Positions 44,123 to 54,547 of a stretch of 64,000 nucleotides of DNA are shown here, piece after piece. Origin of the DNA: Armatimonadota bacterium (GTDB taxonomy: Bacteria; Sysuimicrobiota; Sysuimicrobiia; Sysuimicrobiales; Sysuimicrobiaceae). The position numbers and the translations under genes are program-made. Numbering within the stretch: position 1 is the stretch's first letter; the number at the start of each line of letters is the position of its first letter. The notes beneath the pieces are model-generated. The model did no database searches, was not told where the DNA came from, and saw nothing but the letters and a program-made list of their open reading frames with translations. The stretch spans positions 1-64,000 of the forward strand of contig JANXBY010000008.1 in NCBI GenBank assembly GCA_025060455.1, in the 5' to 3' direction.

Positions 44123-44949
44123 GCCGGACGCCCCGCGGCGGGGTAGGAGCCCAGGCGAACCACCCACAGGCACTGCGCCCGCAGGGACTCCAGGGCGCGC
44201 CGGACCCGGTCCTCTTCCTCGTGGCCCTCGAAGTCCACGTAGAACACGTACTCCCACACCGCCTGACGGGCGGGCCGGCTTTCCAGCTTGGTGAGGTTCA
44301 GGCCCTCCTCCGCGAACGCACCCAGGGCGCGGTACAGAGCCCCGGGCCGGTGGGCGGTGGCGAACACCACCGACGTCTTGCTGGGATCCCGGCGCGGGGG
44401 GGCGTCCTTGGCCAGGGACAGGAACCGGGTGTAGTTCATGGGGTTAGTCTGGATCTCCTCCGCCAGAACTTCCAGCCCGTACAGCTCCGCGGCGCGGCGG
44501 CTGGCGATGGCCGCGGTCTCCGGGGATGGGTGGCAAGCCAGCATCTGCGCGGAGCCCGCGGTGTCGTAGTACGGCACCACCTCCACCCCCAGACGCCGCA
44601 GGAAGACCTCGCACTGGGCTAGGGCCTGTGGGTGGGAGTACACGCGGCGCACCCGGTCCAGGCGCGTCCCCGGCACGCCCAGGAGGCAGTGCGACACCCG
44701 CAGGGTCACCTCGCCGGTGATGCGCAGGGCGTGGTGGAACTCCAGCAGCAGGTCGTAGGTCTCGTTGATGCTGCCCGCCTCGGAGTTCTCCACGGGGACG
44801 ATTCCCGCCGCCGCCTCCCCGTCCGCCACCGCCTCAAACACGTCCCGCAGGGTCCGACGAGGCAGCACCTCCACCGGCCCGAAGTGCTGCAGGGCGGCCT
44901 CCTCGCTGAACGCTCCCCGCTCGCCCTGGAAGGCCACCGGCCGGTTCAC
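44119..44949 (-). CDS. pheA: Prephenate dehydratase
   Basis: 276 residues from GTG at 44949, overlapping the proC stop as GTGA. The dehydratase domain has FQGERGAFSEEAA, VPVENSEAGSI and the catalytic TRFLSL; the C-terminal ACT domain (RPGALYRALGAFAEEGLNLTKLESRP) binds phenylalanine for feedback. No chorismate mutase domain is fused. It makes phenylpyruvate. Confidence 0.95.
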   Translation of the reverse strand: MNRPVAFQGERGAFSEEAALQHFGPVEVLPRRTLRDVFEAVADGEAAAGIVPVENSEAGSINETYDLLLEFHHALRITGEVTLRVSHCLLGVPGTRLDRVRRVYSHPQALAQCEVFLRRLGVEVVPYYDTAGSAQMLACHPSPETAAIASRRAAELYGLEVLAEEIQTNPMNYTRFLSLAKDAPPRRDPSKTSVVFATAHRPGALYRALGAFAEEGLNLTKLESRPARQAVWEYVFYVDFEGHEEEDRVRRALESLRAQCLWVVRLGSYPAAGRPA

Positions 44950-45764
44950 GACGCCAGCTCGCGGGCCCGCCGGGCGGCCCGCTCCACGGCCTCCACGAAC
45001 GCTCCCCGGACCCCGTGCTCCTCCAGGGCACCCACCCCCGCCATGGTGGTGCCGCCCGGCGAGGTGACCCTCCGCCGCAGCTCCGCGGGATCCAGTCCGG
45101 TCTCCCTCAGCATCCGAGCCGCACCGAACACCGTCTGGACCACCAGGTCCCTCGCCACCTCGGGCGCCAAACCGGCGCGCACACCGGCCTCGATCAGGCT
45201 CTCCACCAGGAAGAACACGTACGCGGGACCGCTCCCCGAAAGCCCTGTGACCAAGTCGATGCGTTCCTCTGGGACCTCCACCACCGCGCCCACCGACCCG
45301 AACAGCTGCCTCGCCAGATACGCATCCTCCTCGGTGGCCCACCGCCCGAGGGCGTATGCGGTAACACCCTCTCGCACCGCGGAGGGGGTGTTGGGCATGG
45401 CGCGAACCACCGGCAGGTTCGGGAACGCCCGCTCCAGGGAAGCCAGGGTCAGGCCCGCCACCACGGACACCACCCGGTGGCCGGGGCGGACGAACGGCCG
45501 CAGCTGCTGGGTCGCCTCCGGTACGTCCTTCGGCTTCACCGCGAGCAGCAGCACCTGGCTGGCTTCGCACAGCTCATCCTTGCGTTGCGTCACACAGACC
45601 CCGTACCGCGCCCGCAGCCAGTCCAGCCGCGCCCGGTTGGACCGGTTGGTGACCCACACGCATTCCGCAGGCCACCCTGCGGCGCGCATGCCGCTGACGA
45701 GGGCCTCCGCCATGTTCCCCGCGCCCACGAATCCGACCGTGGGGTAGGTCTTCCCGTCCATCAT
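44946..45764 (-). CDS. proC: Pyrroline-5-carboxylate reductase
   Basis: 272 residues from ATG at 45764 with GAGGTGA five bases upstream. N-terminal GFVGAGNMAEALVSGM binds NAD(P)H; VRAMPNTPSAVREGVTAYA and VTGLSGSGPAYVFFLVES are family signatures; the C-terminal SPGGTTMAGVGALEE completes the site. It makes proline. The gene follows a T-box leader, which probably senses uncharged tRNA-Pro. Confidence 0.95.
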   Translation of the reverse strand: MMDGKTYPTVGFVGAGNMAEALVSGMRAAGWPAECVWVTNRSNRARLDWLRARYGVCVTQRKDELCEASQVLLLAVKPKDVPEATQQLRPFVRPGHRVVSVVAGLTLASLERAFPNLPVVRAMPNTPSAVREGVTAYALGRWATEEDAYLARQLFGSVGAVVEVPEERIDLVTGLSGSGPAYVFFLVESLIEAGVRAGLAPEVARDLVVQTVFGAARMLRETGLDPAELRRRVTSPGGTTMAGVGALEEHGVRGAFVEAVERAARRARELAS

Positions 45765-45779
45765 CAACTTCACCTCAAT

Positions 45780-46023
45780 GCGACGCGCCTCCGCCCGCAA
45801 GGGCGGAGGCGCGCTCCGCGGTACCACCTTGCTTCCGGCCTCCCCTCAGGAGGTCCGGCGCTCAGGTTGCGCTAACGGGCAACTCCCAGCGGGGTTCTCC
45901 ACTTCCGTGGCTTTCCCCCGCAGCTCCGGGGTGGGTGTCCGGGCGCCCCTCCGACCGGCCTCGCACCGGCTGCCGGCTCGCTTTCGGCGGCTGCTCCCGG
46001 CTGGCCCCGTCCTCGCCGAGTTC
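45780..46023 (-). promoter_or_regulatory. T-box leader upstream of proC
   Basis: The minus strand carries the T-box core AAGGTGGTACCGCGG (45830-45816). Upstream is a stem I region with the GCGAGGACG k-turn side, AGCGAGCCGG...GGTGCGAGGCCGG at the distal end, and CACCCCGGAGCTGC on the 3' side. The specifier strand is ACACCCA between the upper helix (CCGGG/CCCGG) and the lower GGGG/CCCC helix. Reading CCC (Pro) leaves the usual purine after the codon and fits proC; ACC (Thr) would fit thrC but be followed by C. A perfect 13-bp hairpin (45784-45813) follows without a U-run, so termination may be unusual or control translational. Confidence 0.85.
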
Positions 46024-46029
46024 GCACCG

Positions 46030-46059
46030 TTTGTAGCATAGGCGATGCGGCAGCGTCAA
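46030..46059 (-). promoter_or_regulatory. Promoter of the T-box/proC operon
   Basis: On the minus strand TTGACG (46059-46054), 18 bases, TACAAA (46035-46030), placing the start of the T-box leader near 46023. Confidence 0.55.
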
Positions 46060-46074
46060 CGGCGCTGGGACCGG

Positions 46075-46959
46075 TCAGATGGCGCGCTCGAAGTACAGGT
46101 GCACGCGCTCGGTGACAAAGCCCAGGCGCCGCGCCAGGGCCACGGCAGCCGGGTCCAGACCCCAGTGGTTGAGCCGGGCGGGGTGCTCGCGCGTGTGCAG
46201 GAACGCCACCGCCGCGGCCGCGAGGGCCGTGCCGACGCCCCGGCGGCGGTGACCCTCACGAACGGCCACCCACAGGTCGCCGATCCCTCCGCGCAAGACC
46301 ACGTGGGCGTAGCCCACCGGGACCCCCATCCGCTCGCAGACGAACGTGCGGGTGTGAGGCCTTCCGATCCGCTGGGCCACTTCCGCCTCCCGCAGCCGCT
46401 CCCCATACGCCTCGTGGTGCAGGCGGGCGATGTCCGGGGCGTCACCTGCCTCCGCCCGGCGCAGGACGTAGCCTTCCGGGGCGTCCGGCGGGCGCGGGCG
46501 GTCTCTGCGGACCACGGTGCGCAGGGCGTTCACCAGGGAGAACCCATGGTGCCGCGCCAGGGCCAGGGCCAGCAGGTTGCCCTCGTGGGTGCGCAGCATT
46601 ACGGACTCCTGGCGCGCGGCTTGGTGCCGGTCCACCAGCAGCCGCCAGACGCGCCGCAGCAACACCTCGTCGGTGGGGCTCATGGGCTCCGGGCGGCCCC
46701 GGACCTGCACGGGGCGGGCCACGAGCTCCTCCACCAGCATGCGGCGCCCGTCCCGGCCCGCCACCAGGAAGCCCGCGGGCTGGCCGTTGACCACCAGCAG
46801 GTGGACTTCCTTCTCCGACTGCACCCACCAGAAGTCCTGGGGGCCGATGGGGCCGTACTTGTCGAAGCAGGCGGAGTACCCGCCGCCGTGTACCGGCTCG
46901 TACAGGCGGACCAAAAGGTCCGTGTCCTCCGCGGTGGCCGGACGGAACTCCACGCGCAC
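46075..46959 (-). CDS. GNAT family N-acetyltransferase (tandem domains)
   Basis: About 294 residues from GTG at 46959. Two GNAT folds in tandem: the first (about residues 1-140) is degenerate, with LLVVNGQPAGFLVAGRDG; the second has the acetyl-CoA loop VAVREGHRRRGVGTALAAAAVAFLH, split as VREGHRRRGVGTAL, and ends in ALARRLGFVTERVHLYFER. Likely transfers an acyl group to an unknown amine. It follows rsfS by 16 bases and may be the last gene of the nadD-rsfS run. Confidence 0.82.
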   Translation of the reverse strand: MRVEFRPATAEDTDLLVRLYEPVHGGGYSACFDKYGPIGPQDFWWVQSEKEVHLLVVNGQPAGFLVAGRDGRRMLVEELVARPVQVRGRPEPMSPTDEVLLRRVWRLLVDRHQAARQESVMLRTHEGNLLALALARHHGFSLVNALRTVVRRDRPRPPDAPEGYVLRRAEAGDAPDIARLHHEAYGERLREAEVAQRIGRPHTRTFVCERMGVPVGYAHVVLRGGIGDLWVAVREGHRRRGVGTALAAAAVAFLHTREHPARLNHWGLDPAAVALARRLGFVTERVHLYFERAI

Positions 46960-46975
46960 CGCTTCCCCCGGGCGT

Positions 46976-47341
46976 TCAGGTCCGGCTGCGCACGCGCCGG
47001 GGTGCGGCGGGCTGCGCCCGCTGGGGTCCCCACAGGCGCTCCAGCCGGTAGTACGCGCGCTCCTCCGGGCCGAACAGGTGCACAACCACGTCCCCGTAAT
47101 CCATGAGCACCCAACGGCTCTGGGGCGTGCCCTCCCGCCCCACCAGGTGCGCGCCCGCGGCCTCCATGGCCTCCTCCACCGCCTCCGCGATGGCCCGCAG
47201 CTGCACCACGCTCTCCCCCGTGGCGATCACGAAGTAGTCCGCCACCAGGGTGTACTCCCGGAGGTCCAGAACGACCACGTCCGCGGCGCGTTTTTCCTCC
47301 GCCGCGCGGGCTGCCACCAACGCCTTGTCGTAGCCACCCAC
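46976..47341 (-). CDS. rsfS: Ribosomal silencing factor RsfS
   Basis: 121 residues. Signature ADVVVLDLREYTLVADYFVIATGES near the N-terminus, followed by GREGTPQSRWVLMDYGDVVVHLF. RsfS binds uL14 on the large subunit and blocks subunit joining in starvation. The GTG start at 47341 is five bases after nadD, the common gene order in Firmicutes. Confidence 0.94.
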   Translation of the reverse strand: MGGYDKALVAARAAEEKRAADVVVLDLREYTLVADYFVIATGESVVQLRAIAEAVEEAMEAAGAHLVGREGTPQSRWVLMDYGDVVVHLFGPEERAYYRLERLWGPQRAQPAAPRRVRSRT

Positions 47342-47346
47342 TTGGT

Positions 47347-47973
47347 CTACGCCGTCCCCCCCCCTTCGCGGTACAGGCCGTGCTTGACGATGTACTGCTC
47401 CACCGCCTCCGGTACCAGGTAGCGGATGGGCTTGCCGTTGCGCACCCGCCATCGGATCTCTGTGGACGAGATGGCGAGGGCCGGGATCTCCAGCAGGTGG
47501 ATGCGGTCCCGGTAGGCCCGGCCGATGCTGCTGTTGTGCCAGTCCTCGCGGTTGAGGGAGTAGCCCGGCCGGCTGGCGGCGATGAACTCGCACAGCCGCA
47601 GCAGCTCCTCGGTGCGGTGCCACTCGCCCCGCAGGATCTGGTGGATGGCGTCCGCCCCGGTGATGTAGAACAGCTCCACACCCGCCCAACGGGCCCGGAA
47701 CGCGCGCAGGGTGTCCACGGTGTAGCTGGGCCCGGGACGGTCGATCTCCTCCCGGGAGACGTCGAAGTAAGGGTTCGTGGCGGTGGCCAGGAACGTCATC
47801 CGGAACCGGTGCTCGGGGTCGGTGACCTCGCCCGGGTCCTTGTGGGGCGGATGGCGGTTGGGAACGAAGATGACGCGGTCCAGCCCCAGCTGCCAGCGCG
47901 CTTCCTCCGCGGTCACCAGGTGCCCCAGGTGCACGGGGTCGAAGGTGCCGCCCATAATGCCGATCCGAGCCAC
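47347..47973 (-). CDS. nadD: Nicotinate-nucleotide adenylyltransferase
   Basis: 208 residues from GTG at 47973, six bases after GGGAGG. Nucleotidyltransferase motifs GIMGGTFDPVHLGHLV and ISSTEIRWRVRNGK; NRHPPHK is the substrate loop. It adenylylates nicotinate mononucleotide in NAD synthesis. It lies two bases after obgE and is co-transcribed with rsfS. Confidence 0.95.
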   Translation of the reverse strand: MARIGIMGGTFDPVHLGHLVTAEEARWQLGLDRVIFVPNRHPPHKDPGEVTDPEHRFRMTFLATATNPYFDVSREEIDRPGPSYTVDTLRAFRARWAGVELFYITGADAIHQILRGEWHRTEELLRLCEFIAASRPGYSLNREDWHNSSIGRAYRDRIHLLEIPALAISSTEIRWRVRNGKPIRYLVPEAVEQYIVKHGLYREGGGTA

Positions 47974-47975
47974 GC

Positions 47976-49368
<1,393 letters not shown>

Positions 49369-49378
49369 ACCGCCTCCC

Positions 49379-49696
49379 CTAGGACTCCACCACCTCGATG
49401 CGCTCGATCCGCAGCGCGGTGAACGGTTGCCGGTGGCCGCGCTTACGCCGGTACCGGACCTTCGGCTTGTACTTGAACACCAACACCTTCCGGCCACGGC
49501 CTTGCTGCACGATGCGGGCCACGACCCTGGCCCCGGGCACCCACGGGGTCCCCACCAGAGTCCGCTCGCCAGCCACCAGGAGCACCCGGTCCAGCACCAC
49601 CTCCTGGCCGGGATCCCCCGCGATGCGCTCCACGCGCACCGTCTGGCCTTCCCACACGCGCAGCTGTTTGCCGCCGGCTTCGACCACCGCGTACAC
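49379..49696 (-). CDS. rplU: Ribosomal protein bL21
   Basis: 105 residues from GTG at 49696, with GGAGG six bases ahead. [24 protein letters not shown] at the start and [31 protein letters not shown] at the end are the family signatures. First gene of the rplU-rpmA transcript. Confidence 0.97.
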   Translation of the reverse strand: MYAVVEAGGKQLRVWEGQTVRVERIAGDPGQEVVLDRVLLVAGERTLVGTPWVPGARVVARIVQQGRGRKVLVFKYKPKVRYRRKRGHRQPFTALRIERIEVVES

Positions 49697-49725
49697 CGTA
49701 CACCTCCGCTCTGCGGACCCAGGGG

Positions 49726-49755
49726 ATTCTACCAGGACGCCGGACCCCGGAGCAA
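49726..49755 (-). promoter_or_regulatory. Promoter of rplU-rpmA
   Basis: On the minus strand TTGCTC (49755-49750), 18 bases, TAGAAT (49731-49726), about 30 bases before the rplU start. Confidence 0.65.
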
Positions 49756-49960
49756 CTCGAGGGTGACTCAGCGGCCGGCGCGGGCGGGGCGGGCGGTCAT
49801 CCAGCGATCCGCCCAGCGCTGCACCAGGAGCTCTGTGAAGCGCCGTGGGCGAGGAAGTCCGGTCCCACCTGGAGGTGAAAGCCGTCCAGGCTGGACCGCA
49901 GCGCCGCGTAGGCCCACCGCCGGCCCCCGTAGGCACAATTCTTGCTCGCTCGCGCCGGCG

Positions 49961-51472
49961 ATGGCACAGCCCGCTGCCCAAAGGGAATCGGCGTCTTTAG
50001 CCCTGCGCCTGCTGGAGCTAGCGGCGTGGGTGACGGAGGCCCTGGATCCCGACCGAGTGCTGCACCGGGCCGCGGAGGGGTTGGTGGGCGTGTTCGGAGC
50101 CCACTCGGCGGTGGCCTACGCCTACCACCCCCGCGAGCGGGCGGTGGAGCTGCGGGCCGCGGCAGGAGCAGCGCCTCGCCTGCGGCCGTACGTGCCCATC
50201 CGGACGGACGGGGTGACCAGCCGCCTGCTGCGGGTGTTGGGGCCGGTGGCGGTCCCCGACTGCACGCGGGACCCCGGGGTGAAGCAGGAGCTGGTGGCCG
50301 CGGGTGTGCGGGCGTTCGTAGGGATCCCGTTCGTCAGCGACCGGACGGTGCGGGCGGTACTGTACCTGAACTTCCCGCAGCCGCAGGACTTCAGGCCGGA
50401 AGTCCTGGCCCTGCTCGCCGCCTTCGCCCGCCAGGTGAGCGTGGCCCTGGACAGGGCGGAGGCGTACCGGGCCTTGCGGGTGGTGCGCGACCGCATGATC
50501 GTGAGCCTGGCGGAGGCGGTGGACGCCCGTGACCACCCCACCGGCGGCCACTCGCGGCGCATCCAGGCTCTGGCGCGCGCCATCGGACAGGCCCTCGGGC
50601 TGGACCCGGAGCTCATGGACTACCTAGAGAGCGCGGCGCTGCTCCACGACATCGGCAAGATCGGCGTCCGCGACGCGGTCCTGCTCAAGCCCGGGGATCT
50701 GTCGCCGGACGAGCGGCAGGAGGTGGAGCAGCACTCCCTCATCGGAGCCCGCATCCTCGCCGCGGCAGGGCTACCTGACGAGGTGGTGGAGGCCGTGCGC
50801 CACGCCCACGAGTGGTTCGACGGTACCGGCTACCCCGCAGGTCTCGCCGGGGACCGCATCCCGCTGCTGTCGCGGATCGTGGCGGTGGCGGACGCCTTCG
50901 AGGCCATGACCGCAGACCGTCCGTACCGTCGTGGCACCACCTGGGAGAACGCCCTGGCGGAGCTGGAACGCCACACGGGCCGGCAGTTTGACCCGCGGGT
51001 GGTGGCCGCCCTCCGCGAGGTGCTGTCCGACCCGCGAAGGCGAGCCCTCTTGGCGGAGGAGATGCACGCCGTCTCCCGCCCAGGCCTGGACCCCACCGCG
51101 GAGCTGCATCCTGCGGAAGCCTCCCAGCTGCTGGCCAAGGGTTTTTACGCCCTCGCCTGGTACTTCATCGAGGGCCTGGAGCAGACTGCAGGCCCTCAGG
51201 TGGCGGAGCGCATGCTGGACCAGCTGCCTGTGATCCCCCTGTTCGAACCCTCCGCCTCCCGCGACGGCGGAGTGGCGGTCTCCCACGCCACGGTGCTGCG
51301 GCGGCTGGAGCAGTACCGGCAGCAGCTGCAGGACATGGTGGCGCAGGCACAGGCGGTGTGCGGGGAGCGGATCTGCCGCAGCCTTCTGGAGGAGGCGGTC
51401 CGGAGCCTGCCTGAGGAGCTTCAGGACACGGGCATCTTCCTCCTCCGGGGCGCCGCATCCGCCCTGCGGTAA
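49961..51472 (+). CDS. GAF + HD-GYP domain protein, likely c-di-GMP phosphodiesterase
   Basis: 503 residues from ATG at 49961. A GAF domain (about residues 15-170) is followed by an HD-GYP domain: [82 protein letters not shown], with HD and GYP signatures complete. A further C-terminal region of about 130 residues with a coiled-coil ([14 protein letters not shown]) has no recognised domain. It probably hydrolyses cyclic di-GMP in response to a ligand of the GAF domain. It stands alone on the plus strand between rplU and the EF-G paralogue. Confidence 0.9.
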   Translation: MAQPAAQRESASLALRLLELAAWVTEALDPDRVLHRAAEGLVGVFGAHSAVAYAYHPRERAVELRAAAGAAPRLRPYVPIRTDGVTSRLLRVLGPVAVPDCTRDPGVKQELVAAGVRAFVGIPFVSDRTVRAVLYLNFPQPQDFRPEVLALLAAFARQVSVALDRAEAYRALRVVRDRMIVSLAEAVDARDHPTGGHSRRIQALARAIGQALGLDPELMDYLESAALLHDIGKIGVRDAVLLKPGDLSPDERQEVEQHSLIGARILAAAGLPDEVVEAVRHAHEWFDGTGYPAGLAGDRIPLLSRIVAVADAFEAMTADRPYRRGTTWENALAELERHTGRQFDPRVVAALREVLSDPRRRALLAEEMHAVSRPGLDPTAELHPAEASQLLAKGFYALAWYFIEGLEQTAGPQVAERMLDQLPVIPLFEPSASRDGGVAVSHATVLRRLEQYRQQLQDMVAQAQAVCGERICRSLLEEAVRSLPEELQDTGIFLLRGAASALR

Positions 51473-51489
51473 GGCGGCCTGCCGGGAGG

Positions 51490-53565
51490 TCAGTGCGCCT
51501 CTGAGGCCTGGCGCTGACGCGTGGCTTCCTCCACCACCTTCTGCACGATGTGGGGGGGCACCTCTTCGTAGTGCGAAAAGCTCATCTCGAAGAAGCCCCG
51601 GCCGCCCGTGATGGACCGCAGGTCGCTGGCGTACCGCAGCATCTCCGCCATGGGGACCTGCGCGCGGACCGTGGTGGTGCCGTCCCCGTTGGGCTCCATG
51701 CCCTGGATCCGTCCCCGTTTGCCGTTCAGGTCTCCGATCACGTCGCCCACCAGGTCGTCCGGGATGGTCACCGACACGTTCATGATGGGCTCCAGGAGCA
51801 CCACCCCCGCCTGCTCTGCAGCCTTCTTGAACGCCAGGGACCCTGCGATCTGGAAGGCGATGTCGGAGGAGTCCACGGGGTGCGTCTTCCCGTCCACCAG
51901 GGTCACCCGCACGTCCACCACCGGGTAGCCGGCCAGCACACCCTCCTCCATGGCCTTCCGAACCCCTTTGTCCACGGAGGGCCGGAACTGCTGCGGGATG
52001 GCGCCCCCGAATATCTTGTCCACGAACTCGTAGCCGGCCCCGCGGGGCAGCGGCTCGATCTCGATGGTGCACACGCCGTACTGGCCCCGGCCGCCCGTCT
52101 GCTTCACGTAGCGGCCTTCCGCGGTGGCCTTCTTCCGGATCGTCTCCCGGTAGGGCACGTGCGGCTGCCCCAGCTGGACGTCCACGTGGAACTTGCGCCG
52201 GAGTCGGTCCGCCACGATCTCCAGGTGCGACTCGCCCAGCCCCGACAGGATGGTCTTCTTGGACTCGGGGTCGTGCTCCACGTGCAGGGTGGGATCCTCC
52301 TCCACCAGGCGGGCCAGGGCCTGGCCCAGCCTGTCCTCGTCCTGCTTGCTCTTGGGCTCGACCGTCATAGCGATGGCGGGCTTCGGGAACTCCACGGGAC
52401 GCAGCCGCAGGGGGCGGTCCTTGGCGCAGAGGGTGTCGTTGGTCTGAGTCTCGCTCAGCTTGGCCACCGCACCGAGGTCGCCCGCGGGGATCTCCGGCAC
52501 GGGGATCTGCTGCTTGCCACGCAGCAGGTACAGCTGGCCCACGCGTTCGGCCCGTTCCTTGGTGACGTTGTACACCTGGGAGTCCGACCGCAGGGTGCCG
52601 GAGTACACGCGGAAGTACGACAGTCGGCCGACGTACGGGTCCGCCATGGTCTTGAACACCAGGGCCGCCAGGGGCCCCGTGGGGTCCGGGGGCAGCGTCT
52701 CGCCCTCCAGGGAGGTCTCCGGAGGCCGGTCCGCGGGGCTGGGGGCCAGCTCCACCAGGGCGTCCAGCAGCTCGCGGGCGCCCACCGCCTGGAGCGCCAC
52801 CGCGCACAGGACCGGGACCACCCGGCCCGACCGCACCCCCGCCCTCAGACCCCGCCGCAGCTCCTCCTCGGAAAGGTCGCCGGACTCCAGGTACTTCTCC
52901 AGCAGGCCGTCGTCCGATTCCGCGGCCTGCTCCGCCAGCTTCTCCCGCCAACGCAGGGCCTCACCCCGGAGTTCCTCGGAAAGCTGCGCCTCGGTGGCCC
53001 GGCCACCCTCGTACGTGGAGGCCCGCAGGGTGACGAGGTCCACCACACCCCGCAGGTTCGCCTCCGCACCCAGGGGAATCTGGACCGGGACCACGTGGGT
53101 GCCGAACCGGGCCTGCAGGGCCTCCACGGTGCGGGAGAACTGTGCGTTCTCCCGGTCCAGGCGGTTCACCACCACCAGCCGGGCTAGCCCGTGCTGGTCT
53201 GCCACCTTCCAAAGCTTTTCCGTCTGCACCTGTACCCCGCTGAGGGCGTCCACCACGAACAGCGCCACATCCGCCACCCGCAGGGCCGCGTAGGCCTCAC
53301 CCACGAAGTCGGGGTATCCGGGCGTGTCCACCAGGTTCACCTTGTGGTCCCGCCACTCCAGGGGCGCGGTGGCGGCGTTGATGGTGATCTTCCGCCGCAC
53401 CTCCTCCGGGTCGAAGTCCGTGGTGGCGGTCCCGTCGTCCACCCGCCCCAGGCGCTCCACCACCCCCGCGCAGAACAGCAACGCCTCCACCAGGCTCGTC
53501 TTGCCCACACCTCCGTGCCCCACCACCGCCACGTTTCGGATGCGGTCCACCGGGTAGGTCTTCAC
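51490..53565 (-). CDS. Elongation factor G-like GTPase (EF-G2 type)
   Basis: 691 residues with all EF-G domains: G1 GHGGVGKTSL, switch/G3 DTPGYPDF, G4 NRLD in place of NKxD, and domain IV starting HVPYRETIRKKATAEG. The G1 and G4 deviations mark the EF-G2/FusA2 paralogues found besides canonical fusA in many bacteria; their function is unclear, and some lack translocation activity. It is a single gene not next to rpsL/rpsG/tuf, supporting a paralogue. Confidence 0.9.
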   Translation of the reverse strand: MKTYPVDRIRNVAVVGHGGVGKTSLVEALLFCAGVVERLGRVDDGTATTDFDPEEVRRKITINAATAPLEWRDHKVNLVDTPGYPDFVGEAYAALRVADVALFVVDALSGVQVQTEKLWKVADQHGLARLVVVNRLDRENAQFSRTVEALQARFGTHVVPVQIPLGAEANLRGVVDLVTLRASTYEGGRATEAQLSEELRGEALRWREKLAEQAAESDDGLLEKYLESGDLSEEELRRGLRAGVRSGRVVPVLCAVALQAVGARELLDALVELAPSPADRPPETSLEGETLPPDPTGPLAALVFKTMADPYVGRLSYFRVYSGTLRSDSQVYNVTKERAERVGQLYLLRGKQQIPVPEIPAGDLGAVAKLSETQTNDTLCAKDRPLRLRPVEFPKPAIAMTVEPKSKQDEDRLGQALARLVEEDPTLHVEHDPESKKTILSGLGESHLEIVADRLRRKFHVDVQLGQPHVPYRETIRKKATAEGRYVKQTGGRGQYGVCTIEIEPLPRGAGYEFVDKIFGGAIPQQFRPSVDKGVRKAMEEGVLAGYPVVDVRVTLVDGKTHPVDSSDIAFQIAGSLAFKKAAEQAGVVLLEPIMNVSVTIPDDLVGDVIGDLNGKRGRIQGMEPNGDGTTTVRAQVPMAEMLRYASDLRSITGGRGFFEMSFSHYEEVPPHIVQKVVEEATRQRQASEAH

Positions 53566-53581
53566 GGCCGGCCCCTCCCGC

Positions 53582-54547
53582 TCAGTATCCTGCTTCCCTA
53601 TCTACCACGTTGCGCAGCGGCTCTCCCGCCAGGTACCGCCGCAGGTTGTCGCAGAACAGCTCCACCACGCGGTCCATGTACCCCCGGAAGCTGCCTGCCA
53701 CGTGCGGGCTCAGCAGCACGTTGGGGAGCTCCCACAGGGGGCTTTCCGGAGGCAGGGGTTCGCACGTGAAGGTGTCGAGGGCAGCCCCCCTCAGCCGCCC
53801 CTCCCGCAGCGCTTCCACCAGGGCCGCCTCGTCTACGAGAGCGCCCCGCCCGACATTCACCAGCACCGCGTCGGGCTTCATCCACCTCAGCTGCTCGCGC
53901 CCCACGAGGCCCCGGGTGGAGGGGACCAGGGGCAAGGCCAGAACCACGTAGTCCGAGCTCTCCAGGAGCTCCCGCAGCCCCTCCGGACCCACCACCCGGT
54001 CCACGAACGGCACCGGTTCAGGACGCCGCCGCAGGCCCAACACCCGCGCCCCGCAGGCCTTGCACAGCCGCGCCACCTCCTTGCCCACGGCCCCCAGCCC
54101 CACGACCCCCACCGTGCTGGCCGACAGCTGGCCACCCTCCTCCCGCTGCCACCGCCGGTGGCGCTGGTGCTCCAGGTGCACGTGCAGGTTGCGGGCGAAC
54201 ATGAGGAGCCAACCCAGCACGTGTTCGGCCATGGGGGTCGCATGCACGCCCCGGCTGTTGGTGATCAGCACCTCTGACCGCCACAGGGCACCCCCCAAGA
54301 GGTGGTCCACCCCCGCGGACGTGACGTGCACCCACCGCAGCCGCGCGGCCCTCGCCACCCAAGCGTCCGGAACCGCCCAGGTGACCAGGATGTCCGCCTC
54401 GGGCAGGTGCGGTTCCACCTCCTCCCGCCGGACCGCCCGTACCTCTACCCCTCGGCCGCAGCTGCGGACACTGTCCACGTGGTGCGGCTGCACCCGGGCG
54501 GTGCACAGGACGGTAACCGGTGCCGCGGAAGGAGCCCTACACACCAT
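53582..54547 (-). CDS. D-2-hydroxyacid dehydrogenase
   Basis: 321 residues. NAD-binding GVVGLGAVGKEVARLCKACG, then VLVNVGRGALVDEAALVEAL (catalytic Arg region), ALDTFTCEPLPPESPLW (Glu) and LLSPHVAGS (His). Families such as glyoxylate or hydroxypyruvate reductase and phosphoglycerate dehydrogenase share these; no ACT domain is present, so serine-pathway PGDH is less likely. It overlaps the 3' end of lysS by 11 bases. Confidence 0.88.
   Translation of the reverse strand: MVCRAPSAAPVTVLCTARVQPHHVDSVRSCGRGVEVRAVRREEVEPHLPEADILVTWAVPDAWVARAARLRWVHVTSAGVDHLLGGALWRSEVLITNSRGVHATPMAEHVLGWLLMFARNLHVHLEHQRHRRWQREEGGQLSASTVGVVGLGAVGKEVARLCKACGARVLGLRRRPEPVPFVDRVVGPEGLRELLESSDYVVLALPLVPSTRGLVGREQLRWMKPDAVLVNVGRGALVDEAALVEALREGRLRGAALDTFTCEPLPPESPLWELPNVLLSPHVAGSFRGYMDRVVELFCDNLRRYLAGEPLRNVVDREAGY

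Noticed and set aside
49840-49900. GAGGAAGTCCGGTC on the plus strand resembling the conserved start of RNase P RNA
   Set aside because: It differs from GAGGAAAGTCCGG by one missing A, and only about 100 bases precede the HD-GYP gene, too few for RNase P RNA.
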